Assembly (NCBI RefSeq): GCF_002733955.1 | Contig: NZ_NVXQ01000001.1 | Coordinates: 496,001 to 560,000, forward strand | Origin: Hoeflea sp. | GTDB taxonomy: Bacteria; Pseudomonadota; Alphaproteobacteria; Rhizobiales; Rhizobiaceae | Length of the DNA: 64,000 nt | Direction of reading: 5' to 3' | In this document: positions 19,395-28,352 of the stretch, in pieces | Layout of the letters: the number at the start of each line of letters is the position of its first letter | How positions within the stretch are numbered: the stretch's first letter is position 1 | Notes under the pieces: generated by a model | Told to the model about the DNA's origin: nothing | Database searches by the model: none | The model's input: only the letters and a program-made list of their open reading frames with translations | Position numbers and translations under genes: made by a program

Positions 19395-19892
19395 ATGGTG
19401 TTTGATGCTCCGGTGATCGCGCCCGCGCGCGGACTGGATCCGTCCTGGCTCGATTACAACGGCCATTTGAACATGGCCTATTATCATGTGCTGTTCGACA
19501 AGGCCGTCGACCAGGTGTTCGACCAGCTCGGCTGCGGTCCGGGATACCTGGTGGCGCGCAACATGAGCTTTTTTACCGCCGAAACACATGTCTGCTACGT
19601 CCGCGAACTCAAGCCCGATGCGATCGTCAGCGCAAGCACTCAGCTTGTCGATTTCGACAGCAAGCGGATCCAGCTGTTCCAGGAACTCAGGCATGTTGAC
19701 GGATGGCTGTCAGCCACCTGCGAAAGCATGCTGCTGCATATCGACATGAACGGCCCGAAGGCGATGGCGATGCCGGACGAGATCCTGGCTACGGTCGCCC
19801 GCATGGCCGAGGCTCACAAGCACCTGCCCCGGCCCGAGCGTGCCGGCCGGTCCATCGGCATCCCGCAACGCCAGGCCCAAGGGCAAAGCTGA
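19395..19892 (+). CDS. Hot-dog fold thioesterase
   Basis: The 165-residue protein has the 4-hydroxybenzoyl-CoA thioesterase-like pattern LDPSWLDYNGHLNMAYYHVLFDKAVD (residues 14-40), with the catalytic Asp/His region in YNGHLN. Related proteins act on acyl-CoA and, in carnitine and betaine pathways, on betainyl-CoA; the substrate here is unknown. The start has AAGGGAGAAGG upstream. It ends four bases before the ClC gene, so both are likely co-transcribed. Confidence 0.82.
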   Translation: MVFDAPVIAPARGLDPSWLDYNGHLNMAYYHVLFDKAVDQVFDQLGCGPGYLVARNMSFFTAETHVCYVRELKPDAIVSASTQLVDFDSKRIQLFQELRHVDGWLSATCESMLLHIDMNGPKAMAMPDEILATVARMAEAHKHLPRPERAGRSIGIPQRQAQGQS

Positions 19893-19895
19893 TCC

Positions 19896-21533
19896 ATGCT
19901 GTTTGAAATTCTACGCGCGATGCCGGGACGTATTCGAAGCTGGGTGCTTCCCAACATACGGGCTTTCATCGAACACCGGCAGCCGGCGATCTGGTCCTTG
20001 TCACTGCTGATCGGACTTTCCGTCGCCTGGGCTGCCATCGGCTTCCGGCAGCTGATCGGCATCGTGCAGCTCTATTGGCTCGGCGACAGCACCGAACAGG
20101 TGCTCAGTGCTGCCAGCCGCACGCCCTGGTACATGATCGTGGCAGGCCCGACGCTGGGCGGCATTGTGGTTGGTATTCTGGTGGCGCGGTTCATTCCGTC
20201 GCGGCGCACCAGCGGGGTCGCCGATGTGATCGAGGCGCGGGCGCTGACAGGACGCCGGCTCAGCCTGCGTGAAGGCATCTTGAGCGCTGTGACCACCGCA
20301 TTCTCCCTGGGTGCAGGCGGAAGCGCCGGCCGTGAGGGACCGGTGATCCATCTGGGCGCAACGCTGGCAAGTGCCGTGGGCGACCGGCTGGATCTGCCGG
20401 ACTACGCCCGCCGCACCCTGCTTGCGGCCGGTGTCGCCTCGGCGATCTCGGCAAGCTTCAATGCGCCGATTGCCGGTGTGCTGTTTGCCCATGAAGTGAT
20501 CCTCGGACACTACGCGTCGCGTTCCTTCGTCCCGATCGTGATTTCATCGGCGGCCGGCGCAATCGTGTCACGGCTCTGGTTTGGCGATGCCGCAGCCTTT
20601 ATCGTGCCGGTTTACCAGATCACCTCCTACTGGGAATTTCCGGCCTTTGCACTGCTCGGCGTAGTGTGCGCCTTCGTGGCGGCGACGTTCCAGTTCGGGC
20701 TGCTGTCGGCAGAATATCTGGCGCGGCGGTCACCCATTCCGGTCTGGGCCTTGCCGATCTGCGGCGGGTTCGTCGTCGGGCTGATGGCCGTCTTCTTCCC
20801 GCACATTCTCGGTGTTGGCTACGAGGCCACCGATCTGGCGCTGTGGGGGCAGCTGCCGCTCGGCCTGATGCTGACGCTGATCGTGATGAAAACTCTGGCC
20901 ACGGCCATCACGCTCGCATCGCGGTTTGGCGGCGGGGTATTTTCGCCCTCGCTTTATCTCGGCGCCATGACCGGCGGGTCGTTCGGCATCATCGCTGCCA
21001 ATGTCTTTCCGGAACTGGCATCGAGCCAGGCGCTCTACTCGATCCTCGGCATGGGCGCGGTGGCGGGCGCGGTGCTTGGCGCGCCGATTTCGACCACGGT
21101 GATCGTGTTTGAACTGACCGGCGGCTATGCGCTTTCGATCGCGCTGCTTTTGACCGTCGCCATCGCCCATGGCGCCAACCTGGCGCTGCACGGGCATTCC
21201 TATTTCCAGTGGCAGCTGGAGATGCGCGGACTGTTTCTCAAGGATGGTCCGCACCGGAGCGAATTGCGCAATGCGCGGGTGATGGATTTCATGACTCTGC
21301 CAGCAGATGACGCAGAGACAGAGTATTACGATCCGGAATCCGAGATCTCCTCGCTCAAGGCCACAGACACGCTCGAAACTGCGCTGCGGGTGTTCGATTC
21401 CAGCGGCCACACGCGGTTGCCGGTGATTGCCGATGACGAGAAGAAACGGATTGTCGGCTGGGCCGAACAGGTCAAGGCGGTCAGCCACTTCAACCGCCGC
21501 CTGATTGCCGCCAGCGAGGAAGAACACCGCTAG
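19896..21533 (+). CDS. ClC-family chloride channel/antiporter with C-terminal CBS region
   Basis: This is a 545-residue integral membrane protein of the ClC family. It has the GSAGREGPVIHLGA motif with the gating glutamate (about residue 146), GGGVFSPSLYLGAMTGGS (the GxFxP motif) and GAPISTTVIVFELTGGY. About ten or more hydrophobic helices precede a cytoplasmic tail with CBS-like sequence (MDFMTLPADDAE, then SLKATDTLETALRVFDSSGHTRLPVIAD, about 460-530). The first pore motif reads TSGVADV instead of the E. coli GSGIP, as in many bacterial ClCs. Whether it works as channel or H+/Cl- exchanger is undecided. Confidence 0.9.
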   Translation: MLFEILRAMPGRIRSWVLPNIRAFIEHRQPAIWSLSLLIGLSVAWAAIGFRQLIGIVQLYWLGDSTEQVLSAASRTPWYMIVAGPTLGGIVVGILVARFIPSRRTSGVADVIEARALTGRRLSLREGILSAVTTAFSLGAGGSAGREGPVIHLGATLASAVGDRLDLPDYARRTLLAAGVASAISASFNAPIAGVLFAHEVILGHYASRSFVPIVISSAAGAIVSRLWFGDAAAFIVPVYQITSYWEFPAFALLGVVCAFVAATFQFGLLSAEYLARRSPIPVWALPICGGFVVGLMAVFFPHILGVGYEATDLALWGQLPLGLMLTLIVMKTLATAITLASRFGGGVFSPSLYLGAMTGGSFGIIAANVFPELASSQALYSILGMGAVAGAVLGAPISTTVIVFELTGGYALSIALLLTVAIAHGANLALHGHSYFQWQLEMRGLFLKDGPHRSELRNARVMDFMTLPADDAETEYYDPESEISSLKATDTLETALRVFDSSGHTRLPVIADDEKKRIVGWAEQVKAVSHFNRRLIAASEEEHR

Positions 21534-21607
21534 TTCCAGCCATCCAAGGCTAAAGATCTGCAAGGCTGCAGTCTTTCCCCTAGCCCGAACCCCGACAAAG
21601 GTCACAG

Positions 21608-21862
21608 ATGAAGCCGATCACTTTCAGCCGCGAAGAAACCAGGGCCATGGCCAGTGAAATCCAGGAGTATTTCCGCGAGGAACTGGATTTCGACATCGGC
21701 ATGCTGCCGGCCGAAATGCTGATGCGGTTCTTCGGCGAGAAGATGGGCGCCTATTTCTACAATCGCGGCCTGTATGACGCGCAGGAGCTGATCGCCAAGC
21801 GGATGGACAGCCTCACCGACGAGGTCTTCGCGCTGGAACAACCGACGAGGCACCTGCGCTGA
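21608..21862 (+). CDS. DUF2164 family protein
   Basis: This is a small 84-residue soluble protein matching the DUF2164 pattern: IQEYFREELDFDIGMLPAEMLMRFFGEKMGAYFYNRGLYDA. The family has no known function. It is on the same strand as the ClC gene, 74 bp downstream, and may be independently transcribed. Confidence 0.82.
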   Translation: MKPITFSREETRAMASEIQEYFREELDFDIGMLPAEMLMRFFGEKMGAYFYNRGLYDAQELIAKRMDSLTDEVFALEQPTRHLR

Positions 21863-21974
21863 CCGGCATGACCTTCGGCAACGGAATTCATTTACTTCCC
21901 TTGCCAAATGCTGCATCGGCATCCCACCAACACTTGCCGGATCCTTCGTTCCGGCCCCACGATGGAGATCAAAA

Positions 21975-22391
21975 ATGCAAAACCTGTCACCAGCGCTTTC
22001 GGCTGTCGGTATCTACGCGGCGCTCAACATGGCAGTGCTGCTGTGGATTGCGATTGAAACCGGGCGGTTGCGCGGCAAGCACAAGGTCTCCGTCGGCGAC
22101 GGCGGGGTCAAGCATCTGATCCGCATCAACCGCGGCCATGCCAATGCGGTCGAGAACATGCCGATGTTCTTCATCATGCTCGTCGTCGGCACCCTGATCG
22201 GCATGCCGATCTCGGCGGTCCACGGGCTTGGCCTGGTCTTCACCATCGGACGCGCCCTGCACGCCTGGCACTTCATCCAGGAAGATGCACCGGCCTGGCA
22301 GCGTGGCGGCGGCTTCAGCCTGTCATTCCTGGCGCAGGTGGTGCTGCTGATCGGCCTGCTTGGGCACGGGCTGTGGACGATGATTGGCTGA
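21975..22391 (+). CDS. MAPEG family membrane protein
   Basis: This 138-residue protein has four hydrophobic helices and the MAPEG signature around RINRGHANAVENMPMFFIMLVVG (about 52-74), followed by GRALHAWHFIQE. MAPEG proteins include glutathione-dependent transferases and peroxidases; bacterial members such as this one mostly lack an assigned substrate. The ATG at 21975 follows a GATGGAGATCAAAA leader with GGAG. Confidence 0.85.
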   Translation: MQNLSPALSAVGIYAALNMAVLLWIAIETGRLRGKHKVSVGDGGVKHLIRINRGHANAVENMPMFFIMLVVGTLIGMPISAVHGLGLVFTIGRALHAWHFIQEDAPAWQRGGGFSLSFLAQVVLLIGLLGHGLWTMIG

Positions 22392-22483
22392 CACCGGCCC
22401 AGGATCCGAGGCTGATAGAGGTTTTAAGACGCCCCAGGCCACGCCTTCATCAAGGGGGCGCGGCCCTGTGTTGTTCAAGCGAC

Positions 22484-22606
22484 TCAGGAAAGAACCCGCT
22501 TGAGCGCCGGGACGCGCGAGATGACGAGCATATCGAGCACCATCACCGCAAGCAGGGTGATGCCGGCCATCGGTCTCACATCCAGCTCTCCGAGCACTCT
22601 CATCAT
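22484..22606 (-). CDS. Possible 40-residue membrane protein
   Basis: A short frame begins MMRVLGELDVRPMAGITLL and contains one hydrophobic segment (AGITLLAVMVLDMLVI), ending in basic residues (SRVPALKRVLS). It lies in a 326-bp stretch (22392-22717) that otherwise holds nothing I recognise. No good ribosome-binding site is visible, so it may be chance. Confidence 0.3.
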   Translation of the reverse strand: MMRVLGELDVRPMAGITLLAVMVLDMLVISRVPALKRVLS

Positions 22607-22717
22607 GCCGACTGCATTCGCGCAGAAAATCCACCGGATACAGCCATATCTTGACGCAGACCCGCAGTTCGATCAGGCGCGAAATCTCCCGCCAGATCCG
22701 GCCGCAGCGGGCCGATC

Positions 22718-23002
22718 TCAGGGCTGAGCGGTGTAGGAGGCCTTGTGGACCGATCCGAAGCCTCGCGTCGAAGGCCCGGGCTCAAGCGCCACGAGGCCTT
22801 TGCCGCCCACGGTTTGTGATCGCTCTGGCGCGGCAAGGGCCATTTTCTGCGACATCGATGTGAATGAGTTGGTGACAGCATTGCCGAGAGTGTCGGCGCC
22901 GGTCAGAAGTGCTATGGACAGGATTGCCGCCGTCAGGGCGTATTCCATGGCCGTTGCGCCGGATTCGCATTTTCCGGCGCGGGTGCAGAGTACCTTCATC
23001 AT
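22718..23002 (-). CDS. Flp/Fap-type pilin precursor
   Basis: This 94-residue type IVb pilin precursor has a short basic leader (MMKVLCTRAGKCESG), a probable prepilin peptidase cleavage after that glycine, and the mature start ATAMEYALTAAILSIALL. The hydrophobic helix and Glu match Flp pilins. The C-terminal half (APERSQTVGGKGLVALEPG) is longer than in most Flp proteins. No tad/cpa assembly genes adjoin it, so export would depend on a cluster elsewhere. The ATG at 23002 was chosen from the leader structure. Confidence 0.8.
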   Translation of the reverse strand: MMKVLCTRAGKCESGATAMEYALTAAILSIALLTGADTLGNAVTNSFTSMSQKMALAAPERSQTVGGKGLVALEPGPSTRGFGSVHKASYTAQP

Positions 23003-23151
23003 GGAGGTCCCTTCAAAACATTGTGCACGCGTCCGATCTCGCATCGATCGGTTCAGGGCAATCATTGACCTGACGCGCCAAGGTTGCACAGCTCGTCTTA
23101 CGGAACCGTTCACGGGTCAGGTTAACAATGTGCCAAAGCGGGACACCAGCG

Positions 23152-23337
23152 TCATTTCGGATCACCGCGTGCCTGGAGCGGCCGGCTGCCAGCGGCAGCG
23201 GTGTCTTGTTCCGGCTTCCGGCCATCGCCTTTCAACCGCGCGGAGACCGAGCGGATGAAACCCTTCGGGGCCGGCTTGGGCGGAAGGGTCGCGGTGCGGG
23301 TGGCTTCGAAAAGGGCATTGGCAATCAGGATCAGCAT
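23152..23337 (-). CDS. Small hypothetical protein divergent from a LysR gene
   Basis: This 61-residue protein (MLILIANALFEATRTATLPP onward) has a hydrophobic start and a basic, polar tail. I do not recognise it. It is supported by a strong ribosome site (AAGGAGA seven bases before the ATG) and by its divergent placement next to the LysR regulator, a common arrangement for a regulated target. Confidence 0.5.
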   Translation of the reverse strand: MLILIANALFEATRTATLPPKPAPKGFIRSVSARLKGDGRKPEQDTAAAGSRPLQARGDPK

Positions 23338-23405
23338 GGCTTCGTCTCCTTTGTGTGAGAGAACTCTAGGCCCGCCACCCAAATGAGCAAAACGAATTGA
23401 ATTGA

Positions 23406-23420
23406 TCTTCATGATGAAGA
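23406..23420. promoter_or_regulatory. Palindromic candidate operator before LysR gene
   Basis: TCTTCATGATGAAGA is a perfect 15-bp odd-centred palindrome located 16 bp before the LysR start and between the divergent small gene and the regulator. It is a plausible LysR-family binding site, inferred from position and symmetry only. Confidence 0.4.
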
Positions 23421-23435
23421 ATTCTAATAAGAGAC

Positions 23436-24299
23436 ATGCAACGTGATCTTGAAATCGACCTTCTGCGCTCCTTCGTGGCGATTGCCGCGCACCGCAATTT
23501 TACCCGCGCGGCGGAGGCCATCGGGCGCACCCAGTCGGCGGTCAGCCTTCAACTCAAGCGGCTGGAAGAGATTACCGGCGAACGGCTGTTCCAGCGCAGC
23601 CGCAATTCCGTCGAGATCACGCCGACCGGCGAGGCACTGTTGGTCTATGCCAACCGCATCCTGTCGGCCAATGAGGCAGCCCTTTCCCATATAAGGCGTC
23701 CGGAAGCCGAGGGGCTGATCCGTTTCGGCGCGCCGGATGACTATGCCAGCTATCTGCTGGCGCCGATCCTCGCGGGATTTCGCGCCGAATATCCACTGGT
23801 GCAGTTCGAGCTGACCTGCGAAAGCTCGATCGATCTTTTGCCGATGCTCGAGCATGGCGAGATCGACATCATGCTGGGCACGCACCAGTCGAATCAGGTC
23901 AAGGGCCGGATCGCGCGTTATGAATCGCTGCACTGGGTCGCCGGTCCCGATTATGTCGACGATCCCGACCAGGGGCTCTCGCTGGCGCTGTTCCCGAACG
24001 GCTGCGCGGTGCGCCATGCCGGGCTCACAGCGCTCGAACAGATAGAACGGCCCTGGCGCATTGTCTGTTCCACCCGCAGCGTCTCGCTGATCGAGCAGAC
24101 CGTGCTCAACGCCACCGGCGTCTCGGTGATGGAAGCCTCGATCATCCCCGAGAGTCTGCGCATCCTCGACGGCCAGCCCGGCTTCCCGCCACTGCCGGAA
24201 ATCGCCATGGGCGTGCACTACAACAAGGCCGCCTGCCCGCCGCATGTGGCGATATTTGCGGATTTTCTGGTGGGGGAATTGGGGAAGAGGCGGGGATAG
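23436..24299 (+). CDS. LysR-family transcriptional regulator
   Basis: The 287-residue regulator has an N-terminal winged helix-turn-helix (LLRSFVAIAAHRNFTRAAEAIGRTQSAVSLQLKRLEE, about 9-45) and a periplasmic-binding-protein-like effector domain from about residue 88. The inducer is unknown. It is divergent from a 61-residue gene at 23152-23337, its best candidate target besides itself. Confidence 0.88.
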   Translation: MQRDLEIDLLRSFVAIAAHRNFTRAAEAIGRTQSAVSLQLKRLEEITGERLFQRSRNSVEITPTGEALLVYANRILSANEAALSHIRRPEAEGLIRFGAPDDYASYLLAPILAGFRAEYPLVQFELTCESSIDLLPMLEHGEIDIMLGTHQSNQVKGRIARYESLHWVAGPDYVDDPDQGLSLALFPNGCAVRHAGLTALEQIERPWRIVCSTRSVSLIEQTVLNATGVSVMEASIIPESLRILDGQPGFPPLPEIAMGVHYNKAACPPHVAIFADFLVGELGKRRG

Positions 24300-24368
24300 C
24301 TCGGATTGCGCTCTGGCATCCAGGCACGACGCAGATGCCGCCTCCAGATCTTGGCAATCCGCTCTCCC

Positions 24369-24487
24369 CCGTCATGCCGCACCTGATGCGGCATCCAGCC
24401 AGCTCAAGTCCTTGAGCTGAAGGGGTCTCATGCCCCGGCAGAAGCCGGGTCTGCTGGATACCGGGTCAAGCTCGGTATGACGGCGGC
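24369..24487. repeat. Cluster of palindromic intergenic elements
   Basis: This 119-bp stretch holds several consecutive hairpins. They are ATGCCGCA/TGCGGCAT (from 24373), AGCTCAAG/CTTGAGCT, CCCGGC/GCCGGG and TACCG/CGGTA. The outer ends CCGTCAT and ATGACGG pair with each other. This is the form of the modular palindromic repeats scattered between genes of rhizobia and other alphaproteobacteria. It lies between convergent genes and may also end transcripts. Confidence 0.6.
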
Positions 24488-24554
24488 TGATGGGGTCGTT
24501 GTCTCTCCCAGTCCTGACCTCGTGCAATACGGCAGAACTGTAATCAGGTTCGCC

Positions 24555-27071
24555 TCACCCCACCCGCTCCACAAACCCGTCCAGCACCCGCTTCTGCCCG
24601 GCCTTGTCGAAATCGATGGTGAGTTTGTTGCCGTCGATGGAGGCGATGTTGCCGTTGCCGAATTTGAGGTGGAAGACGCGGTCGCCGATGGAATAGGCGG
24701 AGTCCGTGCCGGTCGAACGGGCGACCAGTTCGCCCTCGATGGTGGAGCCGCCGCGCGGGCCGCTCTCGCCGTAGGCGATGCGTTCGACGGCGTGACCCGA
24801 ACGGGTGCCCCAGTTGTCGCGGGCGGCGTCGGTCTTGTTGGCCTGGGCGCGTTTCCAGCCGGGCGTGTTGTAATTGCCGGCAAAGGGCTCGGCCTTGTCA
24901 AAGCGCGAGGCGCCGTAGGGGCCGCCGGACTGGCCTGACGCGCCGAAGCGCCCGCCCCTGCCATAGCCGCCGTAACCTGTGTCCATTTCGGCGACTTCGA
25001 CATGGGCTTCGGGCAGTTCATCGAGAAAGCGCGAGGGCAGCGTCGATTGCCACAAGCCGTGAATGCGGCGGTTGGAGACGAACCAGATGTGGCAAAACAG
25101 TTTGGCGCGGGTCAGGCCGACATAGGCGAGACGGCGCTCTTCCTCGAGCCCCGAACGGCCACCCTCATCGAGCGCGCGCTGGTGCGGGAACAGGCCCTCC
25201 TCCCAGCCGGGCAGGAACACGGTCTCGAATTCCAGCCCCTTGGCCGAATGCAGCGTCATGATCGAGACGGCGTCGAGATCGGGGTTGTTGTCGGTGTCCA
25301 TCACCAGCGCCACATGCTCGAGAAAGGCGCGCATGGATTCGAAGCCGGAGATGGTCTCAACCAGTTCTTTCAGGTTTTCGAGCCGGGTCGGCGCATCGGC
25401 CGAGCGGTCGTTCTGCCACATCTCGGTGTAACCGGATTCCTCGAGGATGGTTTCGGCCAGCTCGTGGCCGGGCGTGGCTTCCATCATGCCCTGCCAGCGG
25501 GTGAACATCTCGACCACGTCGGTCAAGGACTTGCGCGGCCGGGGCTTGAGTTCATCGGTGAGAATAAGCTCGCGGGCCGCGGCCAGCATCGGGATGCCGC
25601 GGGCGCGGGCAACATCGTGAATCTGGCGCACCGCCGCCTCGCCGAGACCGCGCTTGGGGACATTGACGATGCGCTCGAAGGCGAGATCGTCGGCGGGTTG
25701 GGAGACCACGCGGAAAAACGCCATCGCATCGCGGATTTCCTGGCGCTCGTAAAAGCGCGGGCCGCCGATAACGCGGTAGTTCAGCCCCAGCGTGACGAAG
25801 CGTTCCTCGAACTCGCGCATCTGGAACGAGGCGCGAACCAGGATCGCCATGTTGTTGAGCGCCCTGCCCTTGTGCTGCGCCTGCTCGATCTCCTCGCCGA
25901 TGGCGCGGGCCTCTTCCTCCGAATCCCAGGCGGCGTGCACATGCACGCGCTCGTGATCGGGGTCAGACTGCTCGGTGAACAGCGTCTTGCCGAGCCGGCC
26001 CTCATTGTGGGAAATCAGGTGGCCGGCGGCGCCCAGAATGTGTTCTGTGGAGCGGTAATTGCGCTCGAGCCGGATCACCTTGGCGCCGGGAAAATCCTTC
26101 TCGAAGCGCAGGATGTTTTCGACTTCGGCGCCGCGCCAGCCATAGATCGACTGGTCGTCATCGCCAACGCAGCAGATATTGGGCCGCTCGCCGGCGGGCC
26201 GCTGGGCCAGCAGCCTCAGCCACATATATTGCGCGGTGTTGGTGTCCTGGTACTCGTCGACCAGGATGAAGCGGAACTTGCGCTGGTATTCCTTGAGCAC
26301 ATCGGGATGGGCGCGGAACATGCGGATCGGCAGGCAGAGAAGATCGCCGAAATCAACGGCGTTCAGGGTCTGCAGCCGTTCCTGGTAGGCGGTGTAAAGC
26401 GCCCTGCCCTTGCCGTGGGCAAAGCCGCGGCTGTCGCCTTCGGGGATATCTTCCGGACCGTAGCCCTTGTTCTTCCAGCCATCGATCATGTTGGCGAATT
26501 GCCGCGCCGGCCAGCGCTTGTCGTCAATGCCTTCGGCCTGGATCAGCTGCTTGCAGAGCCGGATCACATCATCGGTGTCGAGAATGGTGAAATCGGAGCG
26601 CAGGTTTGCCAGTTCGGCGTGACGGCGCAGCAGCTTGACGCCGATCGAGTGGAAGGTGCCGAGCCAGGGCATGCCCTCGACCGCGCCGCCGACCAGAACG
26701 CCGATGCGCTCCTTCATCTCGCGCGCCGCCTTGTTGGTGAAGGTCACCGAGAGGATCTGCGACGGATAGGCGAGCCCGAGATTGAGGATATGGGCGATAC
26801 GGGTGGTCAGAACCCGGGTCTTGCCGGTGCCGGCACCGGCCAGCACCAGAACCGGGCCTTCGATGGATTCCACCGCATCGGCCTGCTCGGGATTGAGGCC
26901 CGCGAGATAGTTGGGCGCAGGCCGCGCGGCGTTGCGCGCCTGCTGGCTGGCAGCCATGGCACGGGCAGCAATCGAGCCACCTGCATTGGACGCAGGTGGG
27001 CCTGCCGGCGGGGTACGCGGCGCCGGATCATCGTCGCCGAAAAACGGAATATCATCGTCTGGACTTGTCAT
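24555..27071 (-). CDS. uvrD: UvrD/PcrA-type superfamily I DNA helicase
   Basis: This ATP-dependent 3'-5' helicase acts in excision and mismatch repair. The Walker A motif AGAGTGKT is at residues 78-85. Downstream are QILSVTFTNKAAREMKERI (motif Ia), FILVDEYQDTN (Walker B), GDDDQSIYGWRGA (motif III), RLERNYRST (motif IV), MTLHSAKGLEFETVF (motif V) and VGLTRAK (motif VI). Residues 1-50 are an acidic/proline extension. The C-terminus ends in a Tudor-like segment (VFHLKFGNGNIASIDGNKLTIDFDKAG split over 785-820). At 838 residues it is slightly longer than E. coli UvrD, as usual in rhizobia. Confidence 0.93.
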   Translation of the reverse strand: MTSPDDDIPFFGDDDPAPRTPPAGPPASNAGGSIAARAMAASQQARNAARPAPNYLAGLNPEQADAVESIEGPVLVLAGAGTGKTRVLTTRIAHILNLGLAYPSQILSVTFTNKAAREMKERIGVLVGGAVEGMPWLGTFHSIGVKLLRRHAELANLRSDFTILDTDDVIRLCKQLIQAEGIDDKRWPARQFANMIDGWKNKGYGPEDIPEGDSRGFAHGKGRALYTAYQERLQTLNAVDFGDLLCLPIRMFRAHPDVLKEYQRKFRFILVDEYQDTNTAQYMWLRLLAQRPAGERPNICCVGDDDQSIYGWRGAEVENILRFEKDFPGAKVIRLERNYRSTEHILGAAGHLISHNEGRLGKTLFTEQSDPDHERVHVHAAWDSEEEARAIGEEIEQAQHKGRALNNMAILVRASFQMREFEERFVTLGLNYRVIGGPRFYERQEIRDAMAFFRVVSQPADDLAFERIVNVPKRGLGEAAVRQIHDVARARGIPMLAAARELILTDELKPRPRKSLTDVVEMFTRWQGMMEATPGHELAETILEESGYTEMWQNDRSADAPTRLENLKELVETISGFESMRAFLEHVALVMDTDNNPDLDAVSIMTLHSAKGLEFETVFLPGWEEGLFPHQRALDEGGRSGLEEERRLAYVGLTRAKLFCHIWFVSNRRIHGLWQSTLPSRFLDELPEAHVEVAEMDTGYGGYGRGGRFGASGQSGGPYGASRFDKAEPFAGNYNTPGWKRAQANKTDAARDNWGTRSGHAVERIAYGESGPRGGSTIEGELVARSTGTDSAYSIGDRVFHLKFGNGNIASIDGNKLTIDFDKAGQKRVLDGFVERVG

Positions 27072-27164
27072 ACCCGTGAATGTAGTGATTCGGGGTCGAA
27101 AGACCAGCGTTCGCGGTTTATTCTACGCGGGAGAACGTTGTTCCGGCCTGAAGACGAGGACCAG

Positions 27165-28076
27165 ATGGATCACAAACAGCTTCTCGCCAGCCTGACAGCC
27201 GAGCAATGCCGTGAGCTGACGGAAACATCCGACCGGCGCGGGCTTGCGCATCTGGCGCTGCATTTCGGTGCAATCCTGCTTCTGGCCGGGCTGATCGTGG
27301 CCCGCGTGCCATTGTGGCCGGTGCTGATGCTGCCGCTGGGTATCCTGCTGGTGTTTCTGTTCACGCTGCTGCACGAGGCCAGCCACCAGACACCGTTCCG
27401 CTCGCGCTGGCTCAACGAGATTGCGGCCACGGTCTGCGGCTTTGTCATCGTGCTGCCGCCGCGCTGGTTCCGCTATTTTCATTTCGCCCATCACCGCTAC
27501 ACGCAGATTCCGGGCAAGGACCCGGAGCTGGCCGAACAAAAGCCCGATAGCTGGGGGCAATATCTGCTCTATGTCTCGGGCGTACCGGTCTGGATCAGCC
27601 ATTTTCGCACGCTGCTTAGCAATGCCGCCGGGCGATGCGAGGATGATTTCGTGCCACAGGCCAAACGCGGCATGGTGCACAGGGAAGCCCGGCTGATGCT
27701 GGCGGCCTATCTCGCACTGTTTGCTGGCAGCCTGGCGCTTGGGAGCACGGTGTTGCTCTACATCTGGCTTATCCCGCTGCTCATCGGTCAGCCGTTCCTG
27801 CGGCTTTACCTGCTGGCCGAACATGGCCGCTGCGCCTATGTCGCCAACATGCTGGAGAATTCGCGCTCGACAGCGACCAATGCGCTGGTGCGGCGACTGG
27901 CCTGGAACATGCCCTATCATGCCGAGCACCACTCCTATCCCGCCGTGCCGTTTCACAAGCTGCCGGAGCTCAACCGGCTGGCGGCAGAGCATCTCATGGT
28001 GACCGAGACCGGATATGCGCGCTTTCACGCGCGCTATGCGCCGCATATCAACGGGGTGGCTGACCCGGCGGAGTGA
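27165..28076 (+). CDS. Membrane fatty acid desaturase family protein
   Basis: The 303-residue integral membrane diiron enzyme has three histidine boxes: HEASH (about residue 71), HFAHHRYTQ (about 107) and HAEHHSYP (about 267). Four or so hydrophobic segments lie between them. The family includes acyl-lipid desaturases, hydroxylases and carotenoid ketolases. The substrate is not readable here. The ATG at 27165 has AGGA upstream. The much longer frame running back to 25002 is the complement of uvrD and was discarded. Confidence 0.86.
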   Translation: MDHKQLLASLTAEQCRELTETSDRRGLAHLALHFGAILLLAGLIVARVPLWPVLMLPLGILLVFLFTLLHEASHQTPFRSRWLNEIAATVCGFVIVLPPRWFRYFHFAHHRYTQIPGKDPELAEQKPDSWGQYLLYVSGVPVWISHFRTLLSNAAGRCEDDFVPQAKRGMVHREARLMLAAYLALFAGSLALGSTVLLYIWLIPLLIGQPFLRLYLLAEHGRCAYVANMLENSRSTATNALVRRLAWNMPYHAEHHSYPAVPFHKLPELNRLAAEHLMVTETGYARFHARYAPHINGVADPAE

Positions 28077-28085
28077 AAGCCAGTG

Positions 28086-28163
28086 CGGGGACAGTTTACT
28101 TTTCCTCCCGTCGGAAACTCCGGAAAACCGAGGCTTCAGCACAGGAAAAGTAAACTGTCCCCG
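28086..28163. repeat. Long perfect inverted repeat, REP-like
   Basis: Two 21-bp perfectly complementary arms occupy 28086-28106 and 28143-28163. The first contains GGGGACAGTTTACTTTTCCT. A 36-nt spacer separates them. The sequence resembles the short extragenic palindromes that accompany REP-associated (RAYT/Y1) transposases, but no such gene is in this window. It lies just after the desaturase stop and could also stop transcription. Confidence 0.65.
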
Positions 28164-28352
28164 TCATCCCAATTTGCGATTGATCCGCAACGGCATTTGA
28201 GAAATACTCGGACCACGGCCAGCGCTGCCGGCAGTCCGCGCCTCCTTGAGGTCTGGCGAAAGCGCGTCTTGTTTTTCCGGTTCTCCTGATCGGCGAAAGA
28301 GTCAGCAATGCGGACACTGATCATCGATTTCGCCGCAGACAGGACTTGAACC

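Noticed and set aside
25002-27164. Long plus-strand open frame joined to the desaturase gene
   Set aside because: It is the complement of uvrD, which has all helicase motifs; the desaturase itself starts at 27165 with a ribosome site and family-like N-terminus.
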